Origin: a virus | DNA: 64,000 bases | Virus record (IMG/VR): IMGVR_UViG_3300032092_000004 | Coordinates: 1-64,000 of that record | Strand: one strand, 5' to 3' | Shown: positions 55,252 through 63,922 of the stretch, in pieces | How the letters are laid out: every line of letters starts with the position of its first letter | How positions within the stretch are numbered: the stretch's first letter is position 1 | Program-made: the position numbers and the translations under genes | Notes under the pieces: generated by a model | Told to the model about the DNA's origin: nothing | What the model saw: the letters and a program-made list of their open reading frames with translations, nothing else | Database searches by the model: none

Positions 55252-57327
55252 ATGGTAGAAAATTGTTATATATTATATTCTTGTGACGGAAGTTACAAAC
55301 CGATCATTTCAAACCTTAGTGGGTTAAGCGCTTATTCAACGTCATACATTTCTGTAAATTCTATAGATTCAGTAACAATAGATGAAACTTGTTTTTATGT
55401 GTTAAGTTTAGGTGAAATAGACTGTACACCAACAAACGAAATAACAATTTCAACAGGGATAACATGCAATTGTCAATGTTATTGTTATTTTATAAGATCT
55501 GTGACTCAAACAACTGATGTTACATATGTTAATTGTAATGATGAAATTATTGTTGATACTATCCAAGAGGGATTAACTTACAATATTTGTAGTAAAGTTT
55601 ATCCACAGTTTGACACTCAAGTGCAAATACCAATTAAATTAACTGACATTTGTGTTGATAACCAATGTCCACCAACAATCCCAACTGTAAAACCAACAAA
55701 CGAATGTGATGTTATTACAATATTCCCTATGGGGGTTACTTGTATAACACAACAACCTTCATCAGAAAGAGATTTTGATGGAGCGGTTGAATTAGTTGTA
55801 ACAGGAGGAACGCCACCTTACACTATATTTTGGGAAGTTGGAAGTTTTGCACCAGCACTAACTAATCTTGGAGTTGGTGAATATTCAGCATCTGTTACGG
55901 ATTATTATGGTGATTTTTCGGCATTTACAACTTGTGTTTTAACTGCGGAGACTGTAACATATTCAGGTATGTGTTTTGTATTAACAGGTGTAGTTGAAGA
56001 TCAGTTAGTATATATTAATTCAGAAGTAAAAGGGTTTAAAAATACAAAACCATACTTTGAAATACAATATGGTGTAAATCTTTTGGGTTACGTTTTTTGG
56101 GACCCAAGTTCAGAAAAATGGTTTTTTTGTCAAACGCTAGATTGTCAATTATCCCCATATAACACACTTTTATTACCTGATGGATTATATCCTACAGGAA
56201 CGACAGGTGATTGGCAAGTTATTTCAGACTCACCATATTTAATTGTTGAATCAACAATTGGCAATTGCTCACCACCGGTAATACCTAAAGAAGATTATAC
56301 ACTCTGTGCAACAATAGTTTCAAGGTCAACAAAACCTGGAATCCCAACTATGGCCTCACAAGTAGAACTTGATCCAAGTATTAATATAAATGGAGAACCT
56401 AGTTGGTCTTCATCAACAGGTCAATATGTTGTGTATTGGGATAGTGGATCGACACCATCACAATGGGTTATGACAGGATTTACTAGTCCATCAACATTAG
56501 TTACAAATAATGACCCATCATATCCACCAGTAAGTAATTGGCAAGTTTATGGTGGATATGATATATACAGTGTTGATATTGCTCAAGGATTATGTACTGA
56601 TTCGTACATTGTAGTGGTTTCTGCGGTAGTTAACGACGCTTTATGTGGAAATAATGGTAGTATTACTATTAGTGCTTCTGGAGGAGATGCACCGTACCAA
56701 TACTCAATAGATGGAGGATTATCATATCAACCATCACCAATATTCAGTAATGTTCTTCCAGGGACTTATATAGTATTTGCTAAAGACGTAAATACAACAA
56801 TAGGTTCATTTGGACCTGTGGTGGTTAATAACATCCCAACCACCATTTATAACGTAACGATGAACGTAAATTACAATAATAATACTTTTACGTTAACTGC
56901 ACCATCTTTACCTGTTGGATCTACATTAACTGTTGATGTTGTTATGTCGTCAATATTTAACTATTACCCACAAAGTTTGAGCCCAATACCTTCATATAAT
57001 AATTTTACAACTATTAGTGGTGTTGGACTTATGACAAATACAAATACAACAGTTAATACTTATGCATTAGGTGGACCTTGTAGTGTTCCTGGACCACTAA
57101 ACAATACACAAATTAGTAAAACCTATTTGAACACCTTAACATTAACTAGTGGTCAAGTTGTTACAGGTAGTACTACAAATAGTATCATCAACTTTCCTGC
57201 ATTTGAGTGTTCAAACGCAGTTGGATATTATCAATTATCTATTACAAACGCAATAATAAATAACTGTCAATGTTGTGAGACAAACCTAATTAATTCGGTT
57301 CCACCTGTACCACAATCAGTTTTATAA
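55252..57327 (+). CDS. modular virion adhesin with SprB-like repeats
   Basis: The 691-aa protein begins with a Cys-rich region (CNCQCYCYFIRSVTQTTDV). Residues ~175-225 form an SprB-like unit (VELVVTGGTPPYTIFWEVG, LGVGEYSASVTDYYG). Two copies of an aromatic ~75-residue module follow: one with YVFWDPSSEKWFFCQTLDC and WQVIS, one with YVVYWDSGSTPSQWVM and WQVYG. A second SprB-like unit (CGNNGSITISASGGDAPYQY, VLPGTYIVFAKD) precedes the C-terminal beta domain. There is no signal peptide. The arrangement indicates a fibre or decoration protein made by module shuffling. Function is inferred from composition and position. Confidence 0.75.
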   Translation: MVENCYILYSCDGSYKPIISNLSGLSAYSTSYISVNSIDSVTIDETCFYVLSLGEIDCTPTNEITISTGITCNCQCYCYFIRSVTQTTDVTYVNCNDEIIVDTIQEGLTYNICSKVYPQFDTQVQIPIKLTDICVDNQCPPTIPTVKPTNECDVITIFPMGVTCITQQPSSERDFDGAVELVVTGGTPPYTIFWEVGSFAPALTNLGVGEYSASVTDYYGDFSAFTTCVLTAETVTYSGMCFVLTGVVEDQLVYINSEVKGFKNTKPYFEIQYGVNLLGYVFWDPSSEKWFFCQTLDCQLSPYNTLLLPDGLYPTGTTGDWQVISDSPYLIVESTIGNCSPPVIPKEDYTLCATIVSRSTKPGIPTMASQVELDPSININGEPSWSSSTGQYVVYWDSGSTPSQWVMTGFTSPSTLVTNNDPSYPPVSNWQVYGGYDIYSVDIAQGLCTDSYIVVVSAVVNDALCGNNGSITISASGGDAPYQYSIDGGLSYQPSPIFSNVLPGTYIVFAKDVNTTIGSFGPVVVNNIPTTIYNVTMNVNYNNNTFTLTAPSLPVGSTLTVDVVMSSIFNYYPQSLSPIPSYNNFTTISGVGLMTNTNTTVNTYALGGPCSVPGPLNNTQISKTYLNTLTLTSGQVVTGSTTNSIINFPAFECSNAVGYYQLSITNAIINNCQCCETNLINSVPPVPQSVL

Positions 57328-57341
57328 ATTGAATATAAGAA

Positions 57342-57349
57342 TATTTACA
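57342..57349 (+). promoter_or_regulatory. weak late-type element TATTTACA
   Basis: TATTTACA lies 4 nt before the next ATG. It differs from the other sites at the seventh base. Confidence 0.25.
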
Positions 57350-57353
57350 ATAA

Positions 57354-59858
57354 ATGGCTTACATAATTAAAAATACATCTGGTTTAGTTAACACTCGTGT
57401 TACAGATACGGGTAGACAAAAAATGTCCGAAGGCAACTTTAATATTTTTTACTTTGCGGTAGGGGATAGTGAAGTTTCATATAACGAGTTACCATCTACT
57501 TACAATCAGACTAATACCGTTGTTTTAGAACCACAATTCAATGCACAAAACAGTTCAGGTGTTCCTGAATCAAATAGACAGTACATTAAATATCCATATT
57601 TAGTTGATGAAGGACAAACAAATATTTATGGTATACCTTTTATGGATTCAGGTATTGATTCTGTTTACAATAGAGCTGCTATGAGAGGGTTCTTCACAGG
57701 AAACACAACCGCTTCTACTGTAGATTGGAAAGCGTTAGTTAATAACACATATGTCATTACACCAAATTATGTGGTTAACATGTCCACTTTGAACGGAACA
57801 AACCAAATAAGTGTACAAAGAATGGACTGTAATGTTCAAAATGATAATACACCAAATGTTGGAGATTTTATAACAATATATTATGATGGAAGAGCAGAGA
57901 CCGATTGTTCTTGTAGTAATTTTCCTACACCAACTCCGACACCTTCGTTATACAGTACACCAACTCCGACACCCACACCAACAAGTACACTTTCAATACC
58001 TTGTGCTTCTCCAACACCAACACCTTCACCAACACACACACCATGTTTAACACCAACACCAAGTGCTCAATGTCCATTACCACCACCACCTGATTGTTTA
58101 AAAGATGTAGTAAGTTGTTTTTCAATTTTAACTTATAGAATTGTTGAAGTTTGTGGTAGTGTTTTAACGTTAGACAGAGATACACCTGATTTTACAAATT
58201 TATCAATTGATTGTTGGGCGAGAACATTAATTTATCCACCACAAATGGTTCCTTTATATGACAGTTTTACACCTGAACCACATTGGAATAAAAGTGTAAT
58301 CGACTTTGAATCAGTTTGTGATACTGATCAGTTTGATGTTAAAATATGGAATATGAATATTCCTTGGACCGAGAGTCCTGCTGGTTTGGCATCCGCTCAA
58401 TTCCAAGACTACACAAAATTTGGTTCTATTAACTACATAGGACAAAAAGAATATTTTGGATATAATTCATCTGATGGTCAAACATCTACTGATGATGTAT
58501 ATTACTACAATTCATTCGGCGAAAAAATTGTAGTAGCACCTGAAGAACAAAAGGCAATTGCAATTATCCACTATACTAATCAAACTATCGATTTCTTTTA
58601 TGGTGAAAAATTTGCGTTAGAACCTTACGACACACAAAACCCTGATAACACTCAAGGTCAAGCGAGAAACTTTAAGTTACATATGCCAACAATAATGTGG
58701 CATAAAAATCCTGAATGTTGTTTTGGGCAAACTTTTTGGGTGGATCCTCCAGGATTTGACAATCAAAATTTATTCCAAGTTCAATATACAAAGTCTAAAA
58801 TTTCACAACAAATGAATCAACCTGGACTTAGATATTATAATCTTTGGGATACATTTGCACAACCAAACGGTCTACCAAGTAGGGTAGGTAAAGTTTACCC
58901 TGACTCAAAACTAATTGTTATTGATGATGAAGAATTAGTAGCTGCTCTATCATATAAATCAAATAGAAACTGGACTTTACCGGCACCACAAGTATCTTTA
59001 ATTACACCAAACACATGTGGGACTTCAAATACTACAGGTGTTTTAACAGGAGGAGGAGAGACACTTTGGGTAACTTATAGACTATCAAACACAAACGCAT
59101 TTACAAATTCATTACATAGTAATTATTACACAAGTGTTGTTGGAACTGAGAATGTCTGTTCACCTGAAACACCTAAGAATGTTGCAGTTAGATTTGGTGG
59201 AGATTTCCCTTGTTTAGTACAACCAGGTTTCTCACCAACAACTACAACGACTACATTCAATCCTGTTACCACATCAACAACTACAATTAATCCACCATAC
59301 ACAACAACTACAACAACTCAGTGTCCTGTTTGTACTGTTCCTGCTGGATTCTATGCACAACAGTTCCAAGTACTGGCTCAAAAAACATTATCGGGGGTGA
59401 GACCTGATCCGGCTCAATGGAGATTAATTGATTTTACAAGTCAAATTGAACAATACTTCATTAATGGTTATGTAACCCAAGAATCTTTAACCGCAACAAC
59501 TTTTGTTGTAACTGCGGAAAATTATGGAAGTGCACCAATATACAATCTAAACGACTATATAAGTTTGGTTCCTAATGGTGCGACAGGACAACAATTGAAT
59601 TTTGGTGATGAGTACTATTTCTACGGTAATTTAGAAACCGACATCCAAGCCACATTATATGAGATGAAATATAAAATTAACTTAAGTGATAATGAATTCT
59701 TAGTTTCTCAAAACCCAACTTGGACCCAAGGAACCCCATCTTATGTTACCGAAATTGCACTTTTAGATGAAAATAAAGATGTTTTAGTTATGTCTAAAAT
59801 GCAATCACCAATATTAAGACAAGGAATCCAACAGTACGTTATTAAATTAGATTTCTAA
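57354..59858 (+). CDS. large virion protein with Pro/Thr and Thr-rich linkers
   Basis: The 834-aa protein starts VNTRVTDTGRQKMSEGNFNI then YFAVGDSEVSYNELP, a pattern I associate with phage tail-collar or fibre-base proteins. Residues ~190-245 form a Pro/Thr linker with Cys at intervals. A second, Thr-rich linker (TTTTTTFNPVTTSTTT type, about 625-655) precedes the C-terminal domain with a PVCTVPAGFYAQQFQVLAQK start. The central globular part contains NPECCFGQTFWVDPPGFDNQ. Three folded domains joined by flexible, possibly glycosylated linkers fit a long adhesin. It ends virion block B. Confidence 0.75.
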   Translation: MAYIIKNTSGLVNTRVTDTGRQKMSEGNFNIFYFAVGDSEVSYNELPSTYNQTNTVVLEPQFNAQNSSGVPESNRQYIKYPYLVDEGQTNIYGIPFMDSGIDSVYNRAAMRGFFTGNTTASTVDWKALVNNTYVITPNYVVNMSTLNGTNQISVQRMDCNVQNDNTPNVGDFITIYYDGRAETDCSCSNFPTPTPTPSLYSTPTPTPTPTSTLSIPCASPTPTPSPTHTPCLTPTPSAQCPLPPPPDCLKDVVSCFSILTYRIVEVCGSVLTLDRDTPDFTNLSIDCWARTLIYPPQMVPLYDSFTPEPHWNKSVIDFESVCDTDQFDVKIWNMNIPWTESPAGLASAQFQDYTKFGSINYIGQKEYFGYNSSDGQTSTDDVYYYNSFGEKIVVAPEEQKAIAIIHYTNQTIDFFYGEKFALEPYDTQNPDNTQGQARNFKLHMPTIMWHKNPECCFGQTFWVDPPGFDNQNLFQVQYTKSKISQQMNQPGLRYYNLWDTFAQPNGLPSRVGKVYPDSKLIVIDDEELVAALSYKSNRNWTLPAPQVSLITPNTCGTSNTTGVLTGGGETLWVTYRLSNTNAFTNSLHSNYYTSVVGTENVCSPETPKNVAVRFGGDFPCLVQPGFSPTTTTTTFNPVTTSTTTINPPYTTTTTTQCPVCTVPAGFYAQQFQVLAQKTLSGVRPDPAQWRLIDFTSQIEQYFINGYVTQESLTATTFVVTAENYGSAPIYNLNDYISLVPNGATGQQLNFGDEYYFYGNLETDIQATLYEMKYKINLSDNEFLVSQNPTWTQGTPSYVTEIALLDENKDVLVMSKMQSPILRQGIQQYVIKLDF
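57924..58091 (+). repeat. Pro/Thr-linker coding repeat
   Basis: CCAACACCGACACC-type degenerate simple repeats encode PTPTP tracts with interspersed Cys, ending in a PPPP run before the next domain. Confidence 0.8.
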
Positions 59859-59912
59859 CAAAACTACAATTTTTATCTTCATAGTTTATAATATAAATAA
59901 AATAATAGCTTT

Positions 59913-60521
59913 ATGGCAAAAAATTTAAAAAACTCCCCCAAAGTTTTGGGTCTTGATATTTCCACAAAAACCATAGGGTGGGCATTGTTTGATATCAAAA
60001 CACAAGAACTACTTGAATTAACTCATATCTCACCAAGACCAAAAATGGAGAAAGATGAGAATGATAAACTAAAAGAGTTATTATTAAAATCAGAAATATT
60101 TGCTGAAAAACTTAAACAATATAAAGATTTAGGGATTGTTAGAATTATTATAGAGGAACCACTTTTAAATTCTAATAACATTTATACCATACAAACACTA
60201 TTAAGATTTAATAGTTTTGTATTTAAAGAAATCTATAATATAATGGGAATAGTTCCTGAATTTATATCGACATATAACTCAAGAAAATTTGCCTTTCCTG
60301 AGTTAGTCCAAGAAAACGATAAAAAGAAATTTGTGTTATTTGGTGGATTACCAAAAGACGTTGATAAAAAGTTGATAATTTGGGAAAAGGTTGCAAAAAG
60401 AGAACCACAGATTACTTGGCATTATACAAAAAACAATACATTAAAGAAAGAGAATTTTGATCAAACAGATGCGTACACTTGTGTTTTAGGATTTATGAGA
60501 TCAAAAGAAATTTGGAAATAA
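59913..60521 (+). CDS. RuvC-like Holliday junction / branched-DNA nuclease
   Basis: The 202-aa protein has the RNase H/RuvC fold: first acidic strand VLGLDISTKTIGWALF (D15), second strand RIIIEEPLL (E81, E82), and the C-terminal helix DQTDAYTCVLGF (D183, D186). The four acids are in the usual RuvC order. It would resolve recombination intermediates before packaging, the job done by endonuclease VII in T4. It stands apart from the main replication block and converges on the minus-strand cassette, with a shared terminator. TATAAT and TATAAATA strings overlap upstream, but no convincing promoter is visible. Confidence 0.85.
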   Translation: MAKNLKNSPKVLGLDISTKTIGWALFDIKTQELLELTHISPRPKMEKDENDKLKELLLKSEIFAEKLKQYKDLGIVRIIIEEPLLNSNNIYTIQTLLRFNSFVFKEIYNIMGIVPEFISTYNSRKFAFPELVQENDKKKFVLFGGLPKDVDKKLIIWEKVAKREPQITWHYTKNNTLKKENFDQTDAYTCVLGFMRSKEIWK

Positions 60522-60545
60522 TATCGTTTATATAACCGATAATTG

Positions 60546-60573
60546 AAAATATCGTCTTTTTAGACGATATTTT
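60546..60573. terminator. bidirectional terminator between convergent genes
   Basis: AAAATATCGTCT (60546-60557) pairs with AGACGATATTTT (60562-60573) over a 4-nt T/A loop. The A run on one side and T run on the other let it serve both the plus-strand nuclease gene and the minus-strand adhesin gene. Confidence 0.88.
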
Positions 60574-60579
60574 TTTTTA

Positions 60580-61848
60580 TTAACAAATTACACCTGAATC
60601 TGTTGCTGTAAAGTTTGGAGAAGAAGATGTTGGAATTGTGATAGAACAAATGTAATCGGATGTGTAACCACCTAACCCACCTAAAGATATCGTTCCATCA
60701 CACTCATAGTAATTATATTTAATTTGACTAACACTATTGTTTTCAACATACCATTTTGTAAGGATACAAGGACTTGATGTTGGAGTTGGTGTTGGTGTTT
60801 GTGTTGGTGAAGGAGTTGGTGTTTGTGTTAAATTAGGAAGACAATCTAAACACGCACCATCTATTCTTGAACCAACTTCAAAAGTTAACGTAATGTCATC
60901 CACACCACTTATGTTTTCAAATAAACCTTCATAAACAACACAACAACCTTGACCATTAATAATTGCGTTATATACGTAACCTTCTTTTGGACTTGTGTTT
61001 CCTGAAACTAATATTAAATCTGAAGAGAAATAATCAAAACCAGTAAAGCAATCTTTAAATTTCTTACTATTAGCACATTGTAATATTTCATTAAATGTGT
61101 TAAATATAACTTCACCACTAAAATTACAAGGTCTTGTTATTTGTGGTGTAGGTGTTGGGGTTGGTGTCATTGTTGGTGTCGGAGAATATGATACCGTAAT
61201 CGCTGACGCACTTATAAAAGATCCACCACATATATTTGTTGATGAAGGTGTTGGAGTTGGTGTAGGTGTTTGAGTTGGTGTTGCCGATATTGAAGGGGAA
61301 GGGGTGACTAAACAATCAAAAATTGCGGTGAAATCAAATGTTGCACACGGATTAACAGTTGTGGTAGTTGTAACACAAATTCCTGTATATGCGACAGTGT
61401 CGTCAAAATCAGGACAATCTGACGTACTTCCAAATGGACCAAACTGATCACATGGGCCACCTAATGTTTGAGACAAACACCATCTTGTTTCACCTGTTGA
61501 GTAAAACATAAAATATCCTGTGGTTTGTCCCGTAAAATAAGATTGACCCAGATATCTTCCTCCTGCTAATTGGTATGTGTCATCATAATTTGTGTCATTC
61601 TCAACACAAAAAAACTGAGGACATGTACAACCTGAAATACCGGTAATAGTTCCTGAAACAACATTATATACATTAATACCATTAGAATAATAAGATGTTA
61701 ATGCTGGTGTTCCAGTACATCCTGAGTTTAAATAAACTACATAACCTATTGTTAATCCGCTACCATAAAGTGTGGTACTCAAAGAACCACCACACGAAAT
61801 ATAAGGATCCGAAGCAGAGGCAAATAAACCTAAATTACTACAAGCCAT
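60580..61848 (-). CDS. minus-strand modular virion-type adhesin with Pro/Thr linkers
   Basis: The 422-aa protein is one of only two minus-strand genes. It has four small Cys-rich beta domains joined by three Pro/Thr linkers (SATPTQTPTPTPTP, SPTPTMTPTPTPTP, TQTPTPSPTQTPTP). One domain (YQLAGGRYLGQSYFTGQ, then YFMFYSTGETRWCLSQTLGG) resembles the aromatic modules of the adhesin at 55.3 kb. Another has FKDCFTGFDYFSSDLILVSG. It starts 1 nt after the stop of the small upstream gene, so the two are co-transcribed. Linker style and modules mark it as a virion or fibre protein. Why it is inverted is unknown. Confidence 0.75.
   Translation of the reverse strand: MACSNLGLFASASDPYISCGGSLSTTLYGSGLTIGYVVYLNSGCTGTPALTSYYSNGINVYNVVSGTITGISGCTCPQFFCVENDTNYDDTYQLAGGRYLGQSYFTGQTTGYFMFYSTGETRWCLSQTLGGPCDQFGPFGSTSDCPDFDDTVAYTGICVTTTTTVNPCATFDFTAIFDCLVTPSPSISATPTQTPTPTPTPSSTNICGGSFISASAITVSYSPTPTMTPTPTPTPQITRPCNFSGEVIFNTFNEILQCANSKKFKDCFTGFDYFSSDLILVSGNTSPKEGYVYNAIINGQGCCVVYEGLFENISGVDDITLTFEVGSRIDGACLDCLPNLTQTPTPSPTQTPTPTPTSSPCILTKWYVENNSVSQIKYNYYECDGTISLGGLGGYTSDYICSITIPTSSSPNFTATDSGVIC
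60777..60832 (-). repeat. Pro/Thr-linker coding repeat, third linker of the minus-strand adhesin
   Basis: Read on the minus strand, this is CCAACACC/ACACCAAC-type simple sequence encoding TPTPS units. Two more such tracts lie at about 61143-61180 and 61246-61300. Confidence 0.75.
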
Positions 61849-61849
61849 A

Positions 61850-62071
61850 TTATATTATCAAATTTTTCTCAACCAAACAATTATTACTATCAACAGATTT
61901 AACACCTACTGAACCCATACCCTCCAAAACATATGGAAGATTGAAAACATATGGGATTTGACCGGATGATATTGTGGCTATGTAAATACAAGTTGTGTAA
62001 CCTGTATCACAAGTGTAAATATCAAAAGGTGAAGAACCGCTTAAACCTGTAATTGTTATTTGTGTTGGCAT
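61850..62071 (-). CDS. small Cys-containing protein (73 aa), paralogue of the gene at 51.2 kb
   Basis: Starts TQITITGLSGSSPFDIYTCD and keeps the spacing CDTGYTTC, then a strand VFNLPYVLEG and VDSNNC, as in the 98-aa protein at 51218-51514. It is shorter at the C-terminus and lacks the last Cys pair. It is the first gene of the minus-strand unit, just upstream of the Pro/Thr-linked adhesin, mirroring the order of its paralogue before the collagen-like fibre. No function is known. Confidence 0.68.
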   Translation of the reverse strand: MPTQITITGLSGSSPFDIYTCDTGYTTCIYIATISSGQIPYVFNLPYVLEGMGSVGVKSVDSNNCLVEKNLII

Positions 62072-62077
62072 ATCAAC

Positions 62078-62085
62078 AATAAATA
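62078..62085 (-). promoter_or_regulatory. putative late-promoter octamer TATTTATT on the minus strand
   Basis: On the minus strand, TATTTATT lies 6 nt before the ATG of the 73-aa gene. Its orientation follows the gene rather than the plus strand, which is the strongest support that the octamer is a directional signal. Confidence 0.5.
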
Positions 62086-62110
62086 TAAAAGAACATGAAA
62101 GTTTGTGTAG

Positions 62111-62139
62111 TTGATGTATTGAAAGTTTATTATTATATT
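62111..62139 (+). promoter_or_regulatory. possible sigma-70-like promoter for the primase gene
   Basis: TTGATG (62111-62116) and TATATT (62134-62139) are 17 nt apart, placing a start site close to the primase ATG. Each box deviates from consensus. Confidence 0.35.
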
Positions 62140-62146
62140 ATAGGGG

Positions 62147-63046
62147 ATGGAAGAAAATGAAGCGTTAGTTGAGTTATTGGAAGAAGTTCTTGGTGATCAC
62201 GGACTTCACTATCCTAATCGTGGTCAAATTTCTTTTAATTGTCCTGTTTGTGATGATGGGAGAAATAAACATAATTTGGAAGTTAACTACATAGATAATG
62301 TTTATAAATGTTGGGCATGTGGGGATAGTGAAAATACACACGGACCTTTGGGTAGAATATTCGACAAGTATGGGAATAGAAAACAGAAAAAACTATATAA
62401 CGTCTTCAAACCCGAAACAGTTGTAAAAAGAGAAAAAAAGAAAAAAACTCTTAAACTTCCTGAAAGTTTTACCCTATTCAAAGACTCAAGTACGGTTTAT
62501 CCAGTTAGACGACAAGCAATGAATTATCTTAAAAGTCGTGGGATTACAGACGAGATGATAGAAAAGTTTGGGATTGGATTTTGTGATAAAGGGGATCATG
62601 CTGGTAGAATTGTTATTCCGTCTTACGATAAAAAGGGTGAGTTGAATTATTATATTGCAAGAAGTTGGAACCCGATGTCACGAGCTAAGTATAAAAACCC
62701 TGAGGCTGAAAAAGACAAAATTATATTTTGGGAAAATTTAATTGATTGGAAAAAAGACATTTATTTAGTTGAAGGAGCTTTTGACGGATTATTTTTAGAT
62801 AACCCAATACCAATGCTTGGAAAACATATGTCTGAACTTTTGTTTGAAACAATTTATAAAAACGCTAAGGCTAATGTAATTATTTGTTTGGATGGTGACG
62901 CTTGGCAAAACGCGGTTAAACTTTATCACGAATTAAATGGTGGTGAGTTATATCAAAAAATAAAAATACTCAAACTTCCTATGGATCAGGATGTTTGTGA
63001 TCTCAAGGGTCAGATTGATCCTTATTATGTAATAATTAAAGACTAA
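62147..63046 (+). CDS. DNA primase (DnaG/TOPRIM type, T4 gp61 role)
   Basis: The 299-aa protein makes RNA primers for lagging-strand synthesis with the gp41-type helicase. An N-terminal zinc ribbon has C32, C35, C55 and C58 (CPVC and CWAC). The TOPRIM domain shows E209 in YLVEGAFDGLFL and the DGD motif at D249 and D251 (IICLDGDAW). A basic linker (VVKREKKKKTLKLP) joins them. It is compact compared with bacterial DnaG and lacks a helicase-binding C-terminal domain of normal length. It lies divergent from the minus-strand cassette and shares one base (TAATG) with the next gene. Confidence 0.92.
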   Translation: MEENEALVELLEEVLGDHGLHYPNRGQISFNCPVCDDGRNKHNLEVNYIDNVYKCWACGDSENTHGPLGRIFDKYGNRKQKKLYNVFKPETVVKREKKKKTLKLPESFTLFKDSSTVYPVRRQAMNYLKSRGITDEMIEKFGIGFCDKGDHAGRIVIPSYDKKGELNYYIARSWNPMSRAKYKNPEAEKDKIIFWENLIDWKKDIYLVEGAFDGLFLDNPIPMLGKHMSELLFETIYKNAKANVIICLDGDAWQNAVKLYHELNGGELYQKIKILKLPMDQDVCDLKGQIDPYYVIIKD

Positions 63047-63909
63047 TGGATTTAAAAAAAATAGCGGAAGAGATTAGAGAAATCATATCCCAAAAACAAA
63101 AAGACTTTCAATTAACCTTTGAGGAAGAAAGTCACAAATACACAATGTTGGATAAAGAAGGTAACTTACGATCAGACTTCCCTTCGGTATCCAAAGTCAT
63201 GAAAATATTTTACGACGACTTCCCAACAGAACAAGCTGCATATAACAAAGCGGGGGGCGATCCTGATGAAGCCGAAAGATTAATGGAAGAGTGGGCCGAA
63301 GCCGGTAGAAAATCAACAAACTTAGGATCTCGTTGTCACTTCTTCTTAGAGGAACATACACTCAAAGAATTTGGTATTGATAAAGTAGTTCGCCAACCAT
63401 TATTTGATTGTGATGCCGAGCAGATTATTAAAAGTGATACAATGATTATGGCTGGTAAGTATTACATTGAACTACTTAAAGAGAGAGGATGTGAACTGAT
63501 TGATACTGAGATGGTTTTAGGTCATCCTGAATTAGAATACACTGGACAACCAGATAAGGTATGGTTAGTAATTGGAACAAATGGTAACATTGGTATTTTA
63601 ATAACGGATTGGAAATCAAACAAACCAAAGAACTTTGCGGTTACCCGTTATACTAAAAAAATGAAAAAACCATTTGAAGATTTACCTGATAATGCTTTAG
63701 GTCACTACAACACTCAATTACCTTTTTATGGTAAATTACTTCTAAAAATGTTAGAGGGTACTAAATATGAAAACATACAACTATTAGGGTGTATTATAGT
63801 TTTAATTACTGATGATAGAGAGTACCACGAATATCGAGTATCTAAAAAAACTATGAACACAATCTTAGATATGGATATAAAACAATATTTGACTAAACTT
63901 AAGAAATAA
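63046..63909 (+). CDS. PD-(D/E)XK nuclease, RecB/Cas4-like exonuclease
   Basis: The 287-aa nuclease has the core D170 in YTGQPDKVWLV, D188-W-K190 in ILITDWKSNK, and the downstream Gln-Tyr helix (HYNTQLPFYGKLL), the signature order of RecB-type nucleases. The N-terminal region (FPSVSKVMKIFYDDFP, LGSRCHFFLEEH) matches the tRNA-guide/RecB-like N-lobe seen in phage exonucleases. There are no four C-terminal Cys, so a Cas4-type Fe-S cluster is not supported. It is translationally coupled to the primase and probably processes DNA ends in replication or recombination. Confidence 0.82.
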   Translation: MDLKKIAEEIREIISQKQKDFQLTFEEESHKYTMLDKEGNLRSDFPSVSKVMKIFYDDFPTEQAAYNKAGGDPDEAERLMEEWAEAGRKSTNLGSRCHFFLEEHTLKEFGIDKVVRQPLFDCDAEQIIKSDTMIMAGKYYIELLKERGCELIDTEMVLGHPELEYTGQPDKVWLVIGTNGNIGILITDWKSNKPKNFAVTRYTKKMKKPFEDLPDNALGHYNTQLPFYGKLLLKMLEGTKYENIQLLGCIIVLITDDREYHEYRVSKKTMNTILDMDIKQYLTKLKK

Positions 63910-63922
63910 ACTATTATTGGAT

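Noticed and set aside
59892-59899. TATAAATA, the classical T4 late box, 13 nt before the RuvC-like gene
   Set aside because: It is the only such string noted in a gap in this orientation, overlaps a run of A/T, and the gene is not clearly late. A chance match in AT-rich DNA is as likely.
62142-62146. AGGGG before the primase ATG, looking like a Shine-Dalgarno sequence
   Set aside because: It directly abuts the ATG with no spacer, so it cannot function as a normal ribosome-binding site.
63046-63909. Cas4 identity for the PD-(D/E)XK nuclease
   Set aside because: The four Cys of the Cas4 iron-sulfur cluster are missing and no CRISPR genes lie nearby; a RecB-like phage exonuclease fits better.
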